Notes under the pieces: generated by a model
Databases searched by the model: none
What the model saw: the letters and a program-made list of their open reading frames with translations, nothing else
Told to the model about the DNA's origin: nothing
Translations under genes and position numbers: made by a program
Source: Bacteroidota bacterium
GTDB lineage: Bacteria > Bacteroidota > Bacteroidia > Chitinophagales > Chitinophagaceae
Direction of reading: 5' to 3'
DNA: 37,848 nucleotides
Assembly: GCA_030706685.1 (NCBI GenBank)
Contig: JAUZOA010000051.1
Location: 1-37,848, forward strand
Part shown: in pieces, positions 8,959 to 16,941 of the stretch
How the letters are laid out: the number at the start of each line of letters is the position of its first letter
Numbering within the stretch: position 1 is the first letter of the stretch

Positions 8959-9120
8959 GATTCAATTTGTTTTACTTACCATTAGACGCAAAAAGCAGGC
9001 GAAAGAATATTCTTCCTTCACATTATAACAAGTGAATAACAATAGTTAAAATTTGTTGAAAACAAAAAAATGAGCAGCACCTTGTGAAACAAATACCCTG
9101 CTATAGTGTTATCACATCTT

Positions 9121-9149
9121 AATAAAAAACCCGCTTCTTAGAAGCGGGT
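9121..9149 (-). terminator. Terminator of ahcY
   Basis: On the minus strand the stem ACCCGCTTC, loop TAA and GAAGCGGGT are followed by TTTTTTATT. It lies about 40 bases after the ahcY stop codon. Confidence 0.9.
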
Positions 9150-9154
9150 CTATG

Positions 9155-9170
9155 CTAACAGCTAATAGCT
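9155..9170. repeat. Copy of the CTAACAGCTAAT word
   Basis: The 16 bases CTAACAGCTAATAGCT match, at 15 of 16 positions, the left arm and loop of the palindrome at 11540-11567. It lies between the ahcY stop and its terminator. Confidence 0.6.
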
Positions 9171-9188
9171 TAAATCTAACAGTCTTTC

Positions 9189-10514
9189 TTAATATCTGTA
9201 ATGTTCTGCCTTAAACGGCCCATTCTTACTGATTCCTAAATAAGAAGCCTGCGCATCCGTCAATTCATCCAGTTCAACCCCGATCTTACCTAAGTGCAGG
9301 CGGGCAACTTTTTCATCGAGATGTTTGGGAAGAACATAGACTTTGTTCTCATAACTTTTATTATTGGTCCAGAGCTCTATTTGCGCCAAAGTCTGGTTAG
9401 AGAAAGAGTTGCTCATCACAAAGGAAGGGTGGCCGGTGGCGCAACCAAGGTTCACCAAACGTCCTTCAGCCAAAATGATAACATCTTTGCCATCTATAGT
9501 ATAAATATCAACCTGGGGCTTTACGGTATCTTTTGTATTACCATAATTTTTATTCAGCCAGGCAATATCAATCTCTATATCGAAGTGGCCGATATTGCAA
9601 ACAATAGTTTTGTCTTTCATCAGTTTGAAATGCGCGCCGGTAATCAGGTCGCGGCAGCCGGAAGCTGTAACGACGATATCTGCTTCTTTAACCGCGTCAA
9701 TCATTTTCTTTACTTCAAATCCGTCCATCGCTGCCTGTAACGCGCAGATCGGGTCAATTTCAGTAACGATAACACGGCAGCCAGCTCCTTTCAAAGATGC
9801 GGCTGAACCTTTGCCCACATCACCATAACCGCCTACCACCGCTACCTTACCGGCAAGCATCACGTCTGTCGCACGGCGGATAGCATCTACCAGGGATTCT
9901 TTACAACCGTATTTATTATCAAACTTTGATTTGGTAACAGAGTCATTGACATTGATAGCAGGAACAGGCAATGTACCTTTGGCTACTCTTTCATACAGCC
10001 GATGAACACCGGTAGTTGTTTCTTCTGTGATCCCTTTTACATGCTGTACTAATTCAGGATAAGTATCCAGTACCATATTCGTAAGATCACCGCCATCATC
10101 AAGGATCATGTTCAAGGGGCGGTCTTTTCCGCCAAAGAATAAAGTTTGTTCAATGCACCAGTCGGCTTCTTCAATGGTCTGACCTTTCCAGGCAAATACA
10201 CCGATACCGGCCGCCGCAATAGCCGCCGCGGCATGATCCTGCGTAGAAAAGATATTGCAGGAGCTCCATTTTACTTCCGCACCAAGAGCGGTGAGGGTTT
10301 CGATCAATACAGCAGTTTGTATGGTCATATGTAAACAACCGGCTACCCTGGCGCCTTTTAATGGCTGAGAAGGGCCATATTCCTTGCGGATACTCATCAG
10401 GCCGGGCATTTCGGCTTCAGCTAAACGGATTTCTTTACGGCCCCATTCAGCGAGTGAAATATCAGCTACCTTGTAAGGAAGAGAGAAATCAATGGATTTA
10501 GTTACAGTTGACAT
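9189..10514 (-). CDS. ahcY: Adenosylhomocysteinase (S-adenosylhomocysteine hydrolase)
   Basis: A 441-residue cytoplasmic enzyme that splits S-adenosylhomocysteine into homocysteine and adenosine, clearing the product inhibitor of methyltransferases. The substrate region includes [18 protein letters not shown] near residue 58 and [13 protein letters not shown] near 188. The NAD-binding Rossmann motif GYGDVGKG is at 229-236. The C-terminal tail ends in FKAEHYRY, with the Lys and Tyr that reach the NAD of the neighbouring subunit in the tetramer. Length is normal. It has its own -7 box TAACTTTG at 10539-10546 and its own terminator, so it is a single-gene unit. No SAH riboswitch is visible in the short leader. 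Confidence 0.97.
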   Translation of the reverse strand: MSTVTKSIDFSLPYKVADISLAEWGRKEIRLAEAEMPGLMSIRKEYGPSQPLKGARVAGCLHMTIQTAVLIETLTALGAEVKWSSCNIFSTQDHAAAAIAAAGIGVFAWKGQTIEEADWCIEQTLFFGGKDRPLNMILDDGGDLTNMVLDTYPELVQHVKGITEETTTGVHRLYERVAKGTLPVPAINVNDSVTKSKFDNKYGCKESLVDAIRRATDVMLAGKVAVVGGYGDVGKGSAASLKGAGCRVIVTEIDPICALQAAMDGFEVKKMIDAVKEADIVVTASGCRDLITGAHFKLMKDKTIVCNIGHFDIEIDIAWLNKNYGNTKDTVKPQVDIYTIDGKDVIILAEGRLVNLGCATGHPSFVMSNSFSNQTLAQIELWTNNKSYENKVYVLPKHLDEKVARLHLGKIGVELDELTDAQASYLGISKNGPFKAEHYRY

Positions 10515-10538
10515 GATTATCAGATTTTAATTTGGCGG

Positions 10539-10546
10539 CAAAGTTA
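10539..10546 (-). promoter_or_regulatory. Bacteroidota -7 box for ahcY
   Basis: On the minus strand the sequence reads TAACTTTG, an exact fit to TAnnTTTG, 24 bases before the ATG. No good TTG is seen at the -33 distance, so the call rests on the -7 box and position alone. Confidence 0.5.
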
Positions 10547-10611
10547 CATTTTACCTTTTTATAAGCCTAAAAGTTATTGACAATATTTAAACTTGTCTTT
10601 AAGATGTAAGG

Positions 10612-10711
10612 GTTTAAGGGTTGAAAGGTTTAAGGGTTCTTAAATCAGAGATTTGCTCTAAGGTCTGAGACTTGCTGCTATAAAAACCCTTAAACCTTTC
10701 AACCCTTAAAC
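10612..10711. repeat. 27-bp perfect inverted repeat between divergent promoters
   Basis: Arm 10612-10638 is the exact reverse complement of 10685-10711, separated by 46 bases. Each arm contains the word GTTTAAGGGTTGAAAGG followed by TTTAAGGGTT, so the word itself is partly repeated inside the arm. It lies between the -7 boxes of ahcY and of the gene at 10765. See findings. Confidence 0.95.
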
Positions 10712-10734
10712 GTTAAATCTTTAAACGATTGACT

Positions 10735-10742
10735 TAACTTTG
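10735..10742 (+). promoter_or_regulatory. Bacteroidota -7 box for the gene at 10765
   Basis: TAACTTTG, identical to the box of the divergent ahcY, lies 22 bases before the ATG. The -33 region falls right at the end of the inverted repeat and contains no clear TTG. Confidence 0.5.
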
Positions 10743-10764
10743 AAGAGCATTAAAACTATTATCT

Positions 10765-11064
10765 ATGTACACATACGATACCGTATCAGCCGCCGTAAAC
10801 GGGCTGAAGAAAAGAGGGTACAATATGGATTTTAATCTTACCGAAAATTGCCTGGTATGTCATGGAGATAAATTTAATGTGACAGATTTCGAGATCGTAG
10901 AGTTTTACCGTTTTGAAGGAGATACCGACCCCGCGGATGAAGCCGTCGTATATGCTATTGAAAGCAACAAAGGCCTGAAAGGTGTTTTAGTAAACGGTTA
11001 TGGCGTTTCGGCGGATAGCATGAGTTCGGATATGGCGAAGAAACTGCAGATACATAAAAACTAA
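10765..11064 (+). CDS. Small conserved protein (named PRPP synthetase-like in Bacteroidota)
   Basis: A 99-residue protein with the pattern YDTVSAAVNGLKKRGY, FNLTENCLVCHGDKF, FEIVEFYRFEGDTDPADEAV and GLKGVLVNGYGV. I recognise it as the short Bacteroidota family often labelled phosphoribosylpyrophosphate synthetase. That label cannot be taken literally: the protein is a third of the length of a real PRPP synthetase and has none of its loops. The two Cys (CLVC) and the acidic FYRFEGDTDP stretch are the most marked features. No signal peptide. The next gene starts 11 bases after the stop, so the two probably share a transcript. Function unknown. Confidence 0.75.
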   Translation: MYTYDTVSAAVNGLKKRGYNMDFNLTENCLVCHGDKFNVTDFEIVEFYRFEGDTDPADEAVVYAIESNKGLKGVLVNGYGVSADSMSSDMAKKLQIHKN

Positions 11065-11075
11065 AGCCAAATCCT

Positions 11076-11516
11076 GTGAAGCAGCCGGTTTATTTATTAT
11101 TGATATTTTTTTGTTTCCCGTTTTGCCTGCAAGCACAGGAAAACGATTCCCTGAAGCTGTTATGCCCATTGAATGAAATTTTAAAACCCCCGGCAGAACA
11201 AAAATCGTACAGTATCGGCGCGGAAGACATGAAAGCCGCCTGGATATGTAAAACGGATACAATCGTAAAAGCCTGTATCAGCGGGGTGGTCACTACTATT
11301 CTGCATGACGCGGATGGCAAATGGGAAGTAATGTTCAGCCACGAGGGATATTCATTCTGGTATTCGGGTATAAACAGGACCATCGTGGTGAAGGGCCAGA
11401 AGATACAGAATGGCGAAGCAATGGGTTATATGAAAAAAGGAGACAAAATGGAACTGCAGATGTATGATGAGGAGACATCGCTTGACCCGAAGAATTATCT
11501 CAATTGCGGAAATTAA
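11076..11516 (+). CDS. Exported degenerate LytM (M23)-like protein
   Basis: A 146-residue exported protein starting at GTG, chosen because it gives the whole signal peptide (MKQPVYLLLIFFCFPFCLQAQ). Residues 60-140 follow the pattern of an M23/LytM domain: ACISGVVTTILHDADGKWEV, then MFSHEGYSFWYSGI, then VVKGQKIQNGEAMGYM and MELQMYD. The zinc ligands (HxxxD and HxH) are absent, so it should not cut peptidoglycan. Degenerate LytM proteins such as EnvC act by activating amidases; a similar role here is inference. It is likely cotranscribed with the gene at 10765. Confidence 0.7.
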   Translation: MKQPVYLLLIFFCFPFCLQAQENDSLKLLCPLNEILKPPAEQKSYSIGAEDMKAAWICKTDTIVKACISGVVTTILHDADGKWEVMFSHEGYSFWYSGINRTIVVKGQKIQNGEAMGYMKKGDKMELQMYDEETSLDPKNYLNCGN

Positions 11517-11539
11517 TAATAAGGATTATCAGGATCGGG

Positions 11540-11567
11540 CTAACAGCTAATGGCTATTAGCTGTTAG
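11540..11567. repeat. Palindrome overlapping the GNAT gene 3' end
   Basis: The 12-bp stem CTAACAGCTAAT pairs exactly with ATTAGCTGTTAG around the loop GGCT. On the minus strand its bases encode the last six residues (LTANSH) and the TAG stop of the acetyltransferase gene. It lies between convergent genes and could also act in termination, though no T run follows. Confidence 0.9.
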
Positions 11568-12053
11568 CTTCTTCTCCATCACATAATCGTCCATAAAAAA
11601 TCCATTGCCAATGTCCAGGTCAATTTCTTCTATTACGGTAAAACCAAGCTTTTCATAAAAGCCTTTTGCCTTGTTATTGCGGTTTACCTGCAGTTGTAAT
11701 GAGGTAGCTCCCTGCTGGCTGATTTCTTTAATGATGTGTTCTATCACAAATTTTCCGGTTCCTTTTCCCTGTTGCGAAATCAGGATATATATCTTATGCA
11801 GTTTCCAGGCGCCCGGTTTTATTTCCTGGTAAGAGGCAAATCCCACGGGCTCTGTATCGTCGTATACAAAGATGAATTGACAGCCATCCTCCGCTATTTG
11901 TTTTTTTAAGGATGATTCGCTGTACATCATTTCCAGCATGTACTCAATCTTCTGTGGGGAAAGGATGGTCGCGTATGTTTGCGGCCATACCCTGAAGGTC
12001 AGTTGACGGATCAACGGTATGTCTTCTATGGTCGCTTTCCTGGTTTTAAACAC
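11547..12053 (-). CDS. GNAT family N-acetyltransferase
   Basis: A 168-residue protein of the GNAT fold, which transfers an acetyl group from acetyl-CoA to an amine. The N-terminal RKATIEDIPLIRQLT and the acetyl-CoA loop QQGKGTGKFVIEHI (pattern Q/RxxGxG/A) are clear, followed by LQVNRNNKAKGFYEKLGF, the usual end of the fold. The start is GTG at 12053; no ATG exists upstream in frame near it. The final LTANSH residues come from an inserted-looking palindrome, so the natural end of the domain is probably near VMEKK. Substrate unknown. Confidence 0.88.
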   Translation of the reverse strand: MFKTRKATIEDIPLIRQLTFRVWPQTYATILSPQKIEYMLEMMYSESSLKKQIAEDGCQFIFVYDDTEPVGFASYQEIKPGAWKLHKIYILISQQGKGTGKFVIEHIIKEISQQGATSLQLQVNRNNKAKGFYEKLGFTVIEEIDLDIGNGFFMDDYVMEKKLTANSH

Positions 12054-12090
12054 TGTTTAAGTATGAAACAGTAAACAATAGGCAATAAAA

Positions 12091-12148
12091 CAATTGGGAA
12101 TAGCCAATTGACAAATGACCCGACTCACAACTCATGACTCACAACTCA
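12091..12148. repeat. Word repeats overlapping the icd stop codon
   Basis: CAATTGG and CCAATTG (12091-12110) form a small inverted pair. Then GACTCACAACTCA occurs twice in tandem, at 12122-12134 and 12136-12148, with a period of 14. The last copy contains the icd stop codon on the minus strand. Confidence 0.85.
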
Positions 12149-13381
12149 ACTAAGCTTCATCTTCTTTTTCAGGTTCTCGTCAATGGCATCCAAAAACTCT
12201 TCGGTATATAAATAATCCTTGCCATGTTCTACCCTTGGCTTGATGGTGATAGCAAGGTCCTTGGTCATTTTACCTTGTTCTACGGTTTCAATACAAACCG
12301 CTTCCAGCGCATTGGCAAAATCGATCAAAGGCTGGTTATTATCCAATTTGCCACGGAAGGCCAACCCTCTTGTCCATGCAAAAATGGAAGCGATCGGGTT
12401 AGTGGATGTGGGATTGCCTTTCTGGTGTTCGCGATAATGACGTGTCACGGTTCCGTGAGCCGCTTCGGCTTCCATTGTTTTTCCATCCGGTGTGATCAAT
12501 ACGGATGTCATTAATCCAAGGGAACCAAAACCCTGGGCCACTGTATCGCTTTGCACATCGCCATCATAGTTTTTGCAGGCCCATACAAAATTGCCGTTCC
12601 ATTTCAGGGCACTGGCGACCATATCATCAATCAGCCGGTGTTCGTAGGTGATACCGGCTATATCGAATTGCTTTTTGAATTCATTTTGATAGATATCTTC
12701 AAAAATGTCTTTGAAGCGTCCATCATATTTTTTCAGGATGGTATTTTTCGTAGAAAGGTATAAGGGCCATTTCTTACTAAGGGCCATATTAAAGCAACTC
12801 CTGGCGAAGCCCTTGATGCTTTCATCAGTATTGTACATAGACATGGCTACTCCATCCCCTTTAAAATTGAATACTTCAAACACCTGGGGCTCGCCGCCAC
12901 CTTCGGGTGTAAAGGTCATGGTCAGTTTCCCCTTTCCTTTTATTACGGTATCCGTAGCCCGGTACTGGTCGCCAAACGCGTGACGGCCGACAATGATCGG
13001 GGCGGTCCAATTAGTTACCAGTCTTGGAATATTCTTGATGACTATGGGCTCGCGGAAAACAGTCCCGTCGAGGATATTGCGGATGGTGCCATTCGGGCTC
13101 TTCCACATACTTTTCAGGTTAAATTCCTTTACCCTTTGTTCATCGGGAGTGATGGTAGCGCATTTGATTCCTACGCCATATTGTTTGGTAGCATTGGCAG
13201 CGTCAATGGTCACCTGGTCATTGGTCAGGTCGCGATGCTCAATACCCAGGTCAAAATATTTGATATCCAGGTCAAGATAGGGAAGGATCAGCTTGTTTTT
13301 AATGAACTTCCAGATGATACGGGTCATTTCATCTCCATCCAACTCCACTACAGGGTTGGCAACTTTAATCTTATGGGTCAT
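12146..13381 (-). CDS. icd: Isocitrate dehydrogenase, NADP-dependent, eukaryote-like type
   Basis: The enzyme oxidises isocitrate to 2-oxoglutarate with NADP in the TCA cycle. It is the homodimeric subfamily II type shared with mitochondria and many Bacteroidota: [18 protein letters not shown], then [20 protein letters not shown], then [33 protein letters not shown] and [17 protein letters not shown] chose the ATG at 13381 ([18 protein letters not shown]) over the in-frame ATG at 13408, because homologues begin at this point. The coding length, about 411 residues, is normal. It stands alone. Its stop lies inside a tandem repeat. Confidence 0.96.
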   Translation of the reverse strand: MTHKIKVANPVVELDGDEMTRIIWKFIKNKLILPYLDLDIKYFDLGIEHRDLTNDQVTIDAANATKQYGVGIKCATITPDEQRVKEFNLKSMWKSPNGTIRNILDGTVFREPIVIKNIPRLVTNWTAPIIVGRHAFGDQYRATDTVIKGKGKLTMTFTPEGGGEPQVFEVFNFKGDGVAMSMYNTDESIKGFARSCFNMALSKKWPLYLSTKNTILKKYDGRFKDIFEDIYQNEFKKQFDIAGITYEHRLIDDMVASALKWNGNFVWACKNYDGDVQSDTVAQGFGSLGLMTSVLITPDGKTMEAEAAHGTVTRHYREHQKGNPTSTNPIASIFAWTRGLAFRGKLDNNQPLIDFANALEAVCIETVEQGKMTKDLAITIKPRVEHGKDYLYTEEFLDAIDENLKKKMKLS

Positions 13382-13488
13382 AGAATCGTTTGTTTTAAAA
13401 GATTGCAAAACTACAATTTTATCAAATTCGCCTCATTTTTAAAAACCGGCACAATGTCTGCCCTGTTAGGGTAAGTTTTTCCCCATCC

Positions 13489-13502
13489 TTGATCTGAATC
13501 AA
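13489..13502. promoter_or_regulatory. Perfect FNR/CRP-type box
   Basis: TTGATCTGAATCAA is an exact match to the FNR consensus TTGAT-N4-ATCAA. It lies 36 bases before the Crp/Fnr-family gene at 13539. Its first TTG is also placed as a -33 element for the TAACTTTT box at 13513-13520 (gap of 21), so a bound regulator would cover the promoter. It could also act on icd, divergent on the other side. Confidence 0.7.
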
Positions 13503-13538
13503 TTAATTGTCGTAACTTTTATTATATTTTTTAGTAGC

Positions 13539-14180
13539 ATGGAAACATTAAGGCCATTTTTAAATTACCTGCGCAAATTTGTTGACCTCACCGATGACGA
13601 ATTTGTCAAGTACATCATCCCCATCTCAAAGGTCCGCAAACTGGGTAAAAAGGAAATTCTGACAAAGGCTGGCGAGGTAGAGGAGTATTTCAATTTTATT
13701 ATTAAAGGATTGGTACGCAAGTACTACAAAAAGAACAACCATGAGATCAACACGCAGATTTCCATGGAAGGGCATATTATTTTAAGCCAGGAATCCTTCC
13801 ATAGCCGAACCCCGTCTGAATACTACGTGGAGACTATAGAACCGACCGTATTAATTTCCATACCCTTTGATGACCTGGAGAGATTATATTCCCAGTCCAA
13901 AAAAATGGAGCACCTGGGAAGGTTGGTCATTACCCACACGATGATGCTCAAAGACAGGTGGCAGATGCAAATGGTAAAGATGACGCCGAGGGAGAGGTTC
14001 CTGAATTTTGTTATGAAAAACCCGGAGTTGCTGCAAAGGGTTCCGCAAAAATACCTGGCTTCTTACCTGAACATAAAACCGGAAACATTCAGCCGGTTCA
14101 AGCACCTGCTGCGAAACCATTCCAGGACGACGAACTCCAATGGCACAAGAAATTCCAGCCAGTCAAAGAATGCGGCCTGA
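13539..14180 (+). CDS. Crp/Fnr family transcriptional regulator
   Basis: A 213-residue regulator with an N-terminal cNMP-binding-like beta barrel (residues 20-115, including ILTKAGEVEEYFNFIIKGLV) and a C-terminal winged helix. The protein has no cysteine, so it cannot carry an FNR iron-sulphur cluster, and the cAMP-contact residues are not conserved. The signal is thus unknown. The recognition helix reads IKPETFSRFKHLLR; E, S and R are spaced as in the FNR ExxSR motif that reads TTGAT. A perfect TTGAT-N4-ATCAA box lies in its own promoter region, which suggests autoregulation. The Ser/Asn-rich tail after LLRNHS is unusual. Confidence 0.9.
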   Translation: METLRPFLNYLRKFVDLTDDEFVKYIIPISKVRKLGKKEILTKAGEVEEYFNFIIKGLVRKYYKKNNHEINTQISMEGHIILSQESFHSRTPSEYYVETIEPTVLISIPFDDLERLYSQSKKMEHLGRLVITHTMMLKDRWQMQMVKMTPRERFLNFVMKNPELLQRVPQKYLASYLNIKPETFSRFKHLLRNHSRTTNSNGTRNSSQSKNAA

Positions 14181-14235
14181 TTAAACAGCTTGAAGGACGA
14201 AGCATCAGACAATGATAGTCTAAAGCAAATTTCCC

Positions 14236-14284
14236 TCCCGATAGCTATCGGGATTCCAATGTCATCCTGAGCGAAGCGAAGGAC
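14236..14284. repeat. Dispersed-type intergenic repeats
   Basis: TCCCGATAGCTATCGGGA (14236-14253) is a perfect 18-bp palindrome. It is followed at 14261 by GTCATCCTGAGCGAAGCGAA. Both look like short repeats I know from intergenic DNA of many Bacteroidota. They lie between convergent genes and may help to end transcription. Confidence 0.6.
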
Positions 14285-14300
14285 AAAATTTCAAAATAGC

Positions 14301-16184
14301 TCAAAGATTAACCACCAACACAGGTATCTTCAGCTCATGCCTTACCGTATTGATCGTTTCTCCATATATGATGTCTTTGATACCGGTATGACCATGCGCC
14401 CCGATTACCAGCATATCTGCCCCGGTTTTTTTTACCAGCCTCACGATTTCTTTTGCCCTCTCGCCAAACCCTATCAGCGCTTCAGCATGAATGCCCTTTT
14501 CTTTTAGCTGGCCGACATAAAAAGCAAGATGTTCTTTGTCCTTTTCCGTTTCCATATCATCACTTTCATTTTCATAGATCCTGGCAGATACGCTTTCCAC
14601 GATATGTATAAGCACATAGGAAGTGCCGCTATTGCCCTGTCCCAGGGCGTGCGATAACAACCTTTGATCATTCTGGCTAAAATCCAGTGCTGCCGCTATC
14701 CGCTTATAAGAAGGGATAGATAAAGTTTGAAGCGAAACCGCCTCCGGGTGAAGCTCAATGGGTACATGCAGCTCTTTCTTTTTCACCAACGGATAAATAA
14801 TGGAAATAATAAGCAGGATAATAAATACCAGGCCTGCCAGCACGATCATTATTTTCCAGAACAGGTTGCCGGGTATAATGAAATAATCATGGGCTTGTCC
14901 AATTATCATGCTGATATTAAGATAAACCAGGACAGACGTAATAAGCCATGCAATGACCTGGATCACTGGTTTGATCGCAAAACTGCCCATTGTTTTTTTG
15001 TCACTTACAAAATGAATAAGTGGAATGATGGCAAAACCAAGCTGGATGCTTAATATCACCTGGCTGAGAATAAGCAGGCTGTCTATATTGTTTTCGCCAT
15101 TGATCAGTATGACGACTACAGCCGGGATGATCGCGATGAGCCGGGTCAGCAACCTCCTCACCCATGGATTAATGCGTAAACGAAGATACCCTTCCATGAC
15201 TATTTGCCCCGCTAATGTTCCCGTGACAGTAGAACTTTGCCCGGCTGCAATAAGCGCGATAGCAAATAATGTAGGGGCGATTTTACTTCCCAATAACTGG
15301 TCCAGCAGGTGATGCGCAGTTTTTATCTCGGCTACATCCGTTCTCCCGGTTTTAAAAAACACAGCGGCGGCTAATACAAGGATAGCCGCATTGACAAAAA
15401 AAGCCAGGTTAAGGGCAATGAGACTGTCGAGAAAGTTCAGTTTCAAAGCTCTTTTTATTCCCTGTTTATCCCGTTTTATCTTTCGTGTCTGTACCAGCGC
15501 GGAATGCAGGTATAGGTTATGCGGCATGACGGTAGCCCCGATGATACCAATCGCGATATAGAGAGCTGTTTTATTTGGAATATGCGGTACAAACCCCGTG
15601 GCTACTTCGGCGAGATCCGGTTTAGCCATGATGATCTCCACCAGGAAGGACATGCCGATAATGAAGACCAGCCCGATAATAAAAGCTTCCATTTTTCTCA
15701 TGCCAAGTCTTTGCAGGAACAGCAGGAGGAAAGTATCCAATACAGTGATCAATACACCCCATAAAAGCGGCATACCCGTGAGTAACTGTATGCCGATAGC
15801 CATTCCAAGTACTTCAGCGAGATCACAGGCGGCAATGGCTACCTCAGCCAGCAGGTATAAAGCGATATTGATAGATTTTGGATAGGTTTCCCGGTTAGCC
15901 TGTGCCAGGTCCCTTCTTCGTACGATACCGAGTCTTGCCGATAAGCTTTGCAATAATAAAGCCATCAGGTTGCTCATTAATAAAACCCAGATAAGGGTAT
16001 AGCCAAACTGGCTGCCGCCTGCGAGGTCAGTGGCCCAGTTGCCGGGGTCCATATAGCCTACACTGACGAGATAAGCCGGCCCAAAAAAAGCAAGTATCCT
16101 TCTCCAAAACGCACGGTGGGGTATCGTAGTGTCTATCGTTTCATGTACATCGCTCAGTGATATATCGTCGTGGTGCCTATTCAT
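14301..16184 (-). CDS. mntH: NRAMP metal transporter fused to universal stress domain
   Basis: An inner-membrane proton-coupled Mn(II)/Fe(II) importer of the NRAMP family with about 11-12 membrane segments. The metal-site motifs are GYMDPGNWATDLAGG in the first segment and GATVMPHNLYLHSALVQTR in the sixth. After the last segment (about residue 480) comes a universal stress protein domain of about 130 residues with the ATP-binding pattern G-2x-G-9x-G (GAHGHTGIKDIIYGET). I chose the ATG at 16184, which overlaps the mntR stop by 8 bases and fits translational coupling; an in-frame ATG at 16220 would lengthen the overlap to 44. The fusion suggests that nucleotide binding adjusts metal uptake; that is inference. 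Confidence 0.92.
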   Translation of the reverse strand: MNRHHDDISLSDVHETIDTTIPHRAFWRRILAFFGPAYLVSVGYMDPGNWATDLAGGSQFGYTLIWVLLMSNLMALLLQSLSARLGIVRRRDLAQANRETYPKSINIALYLLAEVAIAACDLAEVLGMAIGIQLLTGMPLLWGVLITVLDTFLLLFLQRLGMRKMEAFIIGLVFIIGMSFLVEIIMAKPDLAEVATGFVPHIPNKTALYIAIGIIGATVMPHNLYLHSALVQTRKIKRDKQGIKRALKLNFLDSLIALNLAFFVNAAILVLAAAVFFKTGRTDVAEIKTAHHLLDQLLGSKIAPTLFAIALIAAGQSSTVTGTLAGQIVMEGYLRLRINPWVRRLLTRLIAIIPAVVVILINGENNIDSLLILSQVILSIQLGFAIIPLIHFVSDKKTMGSFAIKPVIQVIAWLITSVLVYLNISMIIGQAHDYFIIPGNLFWKIMIVLAGLVFIILLIISIIYPLVKKKELHVPIELHPEAVSLQTLSIPSYKRIAAALDFSQNDQRLLSHALGQGNSGTSYVLIHIVESVSARIYENESDDMETEKDKEHLAFYVGQLKEKGIHAEALIGFGERAKEIVRLVKKTGADMLVIGAHGHTGIKDIIYGETINTVRHELKIPVLVVNL

Positions 16185-16842
16185 CGTATTTGACAAAAAT
16201 GTTTTTGGAAAGTTGTTCACTGATATTAATAGGAGCCTGCTGCCTTATTTTTATTTCAAGGGAATTATCAAAACCGAATTTTCTTTTTACTTCCAGTTTT
16301 GTACCGATGCCTATTTTTTTATGACTCAGCAGTTCCAGCATTGCAGGTGACTGGTCGCTGACATGGCCGACTGTGGCGGTCTTATTTAAAGGAAGGTCCT
16401 GCAGACACACCTGCTTACTGGCTTCGATCCTTCCGTGGCTGTCGGGTATAGGATCGCCATGCGGATCGAAACGGGGAAAGCCGAGAAACTCATCCAACTT
16501 GTCTATTAATTTTTTACTGCTAACATGCTCGAGGTCTTCGGCCACCGCGTGCACTTCTTCCCAGCTGAATCTTAATTTTTCGGCGAGGAAGAATTCCCAT
16601 AACCGATGGCGGCGAATGATGAGGAGAGCCAGCTTTTTTCCCTCGTTGCTCAGCCGGAAGCCGTGGTAAGCCTCGTAATGGACCAGTTTCTTGATTTTTA
16701 GTTTTTTCATCATGTCGGTTACAGAAGCCGGTTTGGTCCTCAGTTCCCCGGCCAGCTCATTCGTGGTAACAGTACCGTCCGCATGTTGCAAATGAAAAAT
16801 AGCCTTGATATAATTCTCTTCGCTGGTAGAATAATTCAACAC
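16177..16842 (-). CDS. mntR: DtxR/MntR family metal-dependent repressor
   Basis: A 221-residue regulator. Residues 1-65 form a winged helix (SEENYIKAIFHL, then TTNELAGELRTKPASVTDMMKKL). Residues 66-140 form the metal-binding dimerisation domain (RRHRLWEFFLAEKL, then EVHAVAEDLEHVSSKKLIDKLDEFLG). A C-terminal FeoA/SH3-like domain lies near 145-220. The residues HAVAEDLEHV carry the conserved metal ligands. The start is GTG at 16842 (a TTG follows it); there is no suitable ATG. It overlaps the transporter gene it should control, and a candidate operator lies just upstream, so it most likely represses itself and mntH when Mn or Fe is plentiful. Confidence 0.92.
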   Translation of the reverse strand: MLNYSTSEENYIKAIFHLQHADGTVTTNELAGELRTKPASVTDMMKKLKIKKLVHYEAYHGFRLSNEGKKLALLIIRRHRLWEFFLAEKLRFSWEEVHAVAEDLEHVSSKKLIDKLDEFLGFPRFDPHGDPIPDSHGRIEASKQVCLQDLPLNKTATVGHVSDQSPAMLELLSHKKIGIGTKLEVKRKFGFDNSLEIKIRQQAPINISEQLSKNIFVKYDE

Positions 16843-16855
16843 GACTAAAAATATT

Positions 16856-16871
16856 TTTAGACAAACCTAAA
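16856..16871 (-). promoter_or_regulatory. Candidate MntR/DtxR operator
   Basis: On the minus strand the sequence is TTTAGGTTTGTCTAAA, a near-perfect 16-bp dyad (TTTAG...CTAAA) of the form bound by DtxR/MntR regulators. It ends 13 bases before the mntR start. It also lies 71 bases before the divergent lipoprotein gene. Confidence 0.65.
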
Positions 16872-16941
16872 TTATTTTACCCGGATAGCAAAATTAAGTA
16901 TTGACCGGAAGGAAGGAATCGCTTAATTTGGGCTGTAATTC

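Noticed and set aside
10515-10764. SAH or SAM riboswitch before ahcY
   Set aside because: The leader from the -7 box to the ATG is too short for an aptamer, and no conserved core is visible; the structure further up is a simple inverted word repeat.
10765-11064. True phosphoribosylpyrophosphate synthetase
   Set aside because: At 99 residues, without a PRPP loop or ATP site, the protein cannot have this activity; the name is a family label only.
9155-12148. CRISPR array or integron-like repeats
   Set aside because: Words differ between loci, spacers are not regular, and no cas or integrase gene is present.
13539-14180. Oxygen-sensing FNR protein
   Set aside because: No cysteine is present in the protein, so it cannot carry the iron-sulphur cluster in spite of its FNR-type box.
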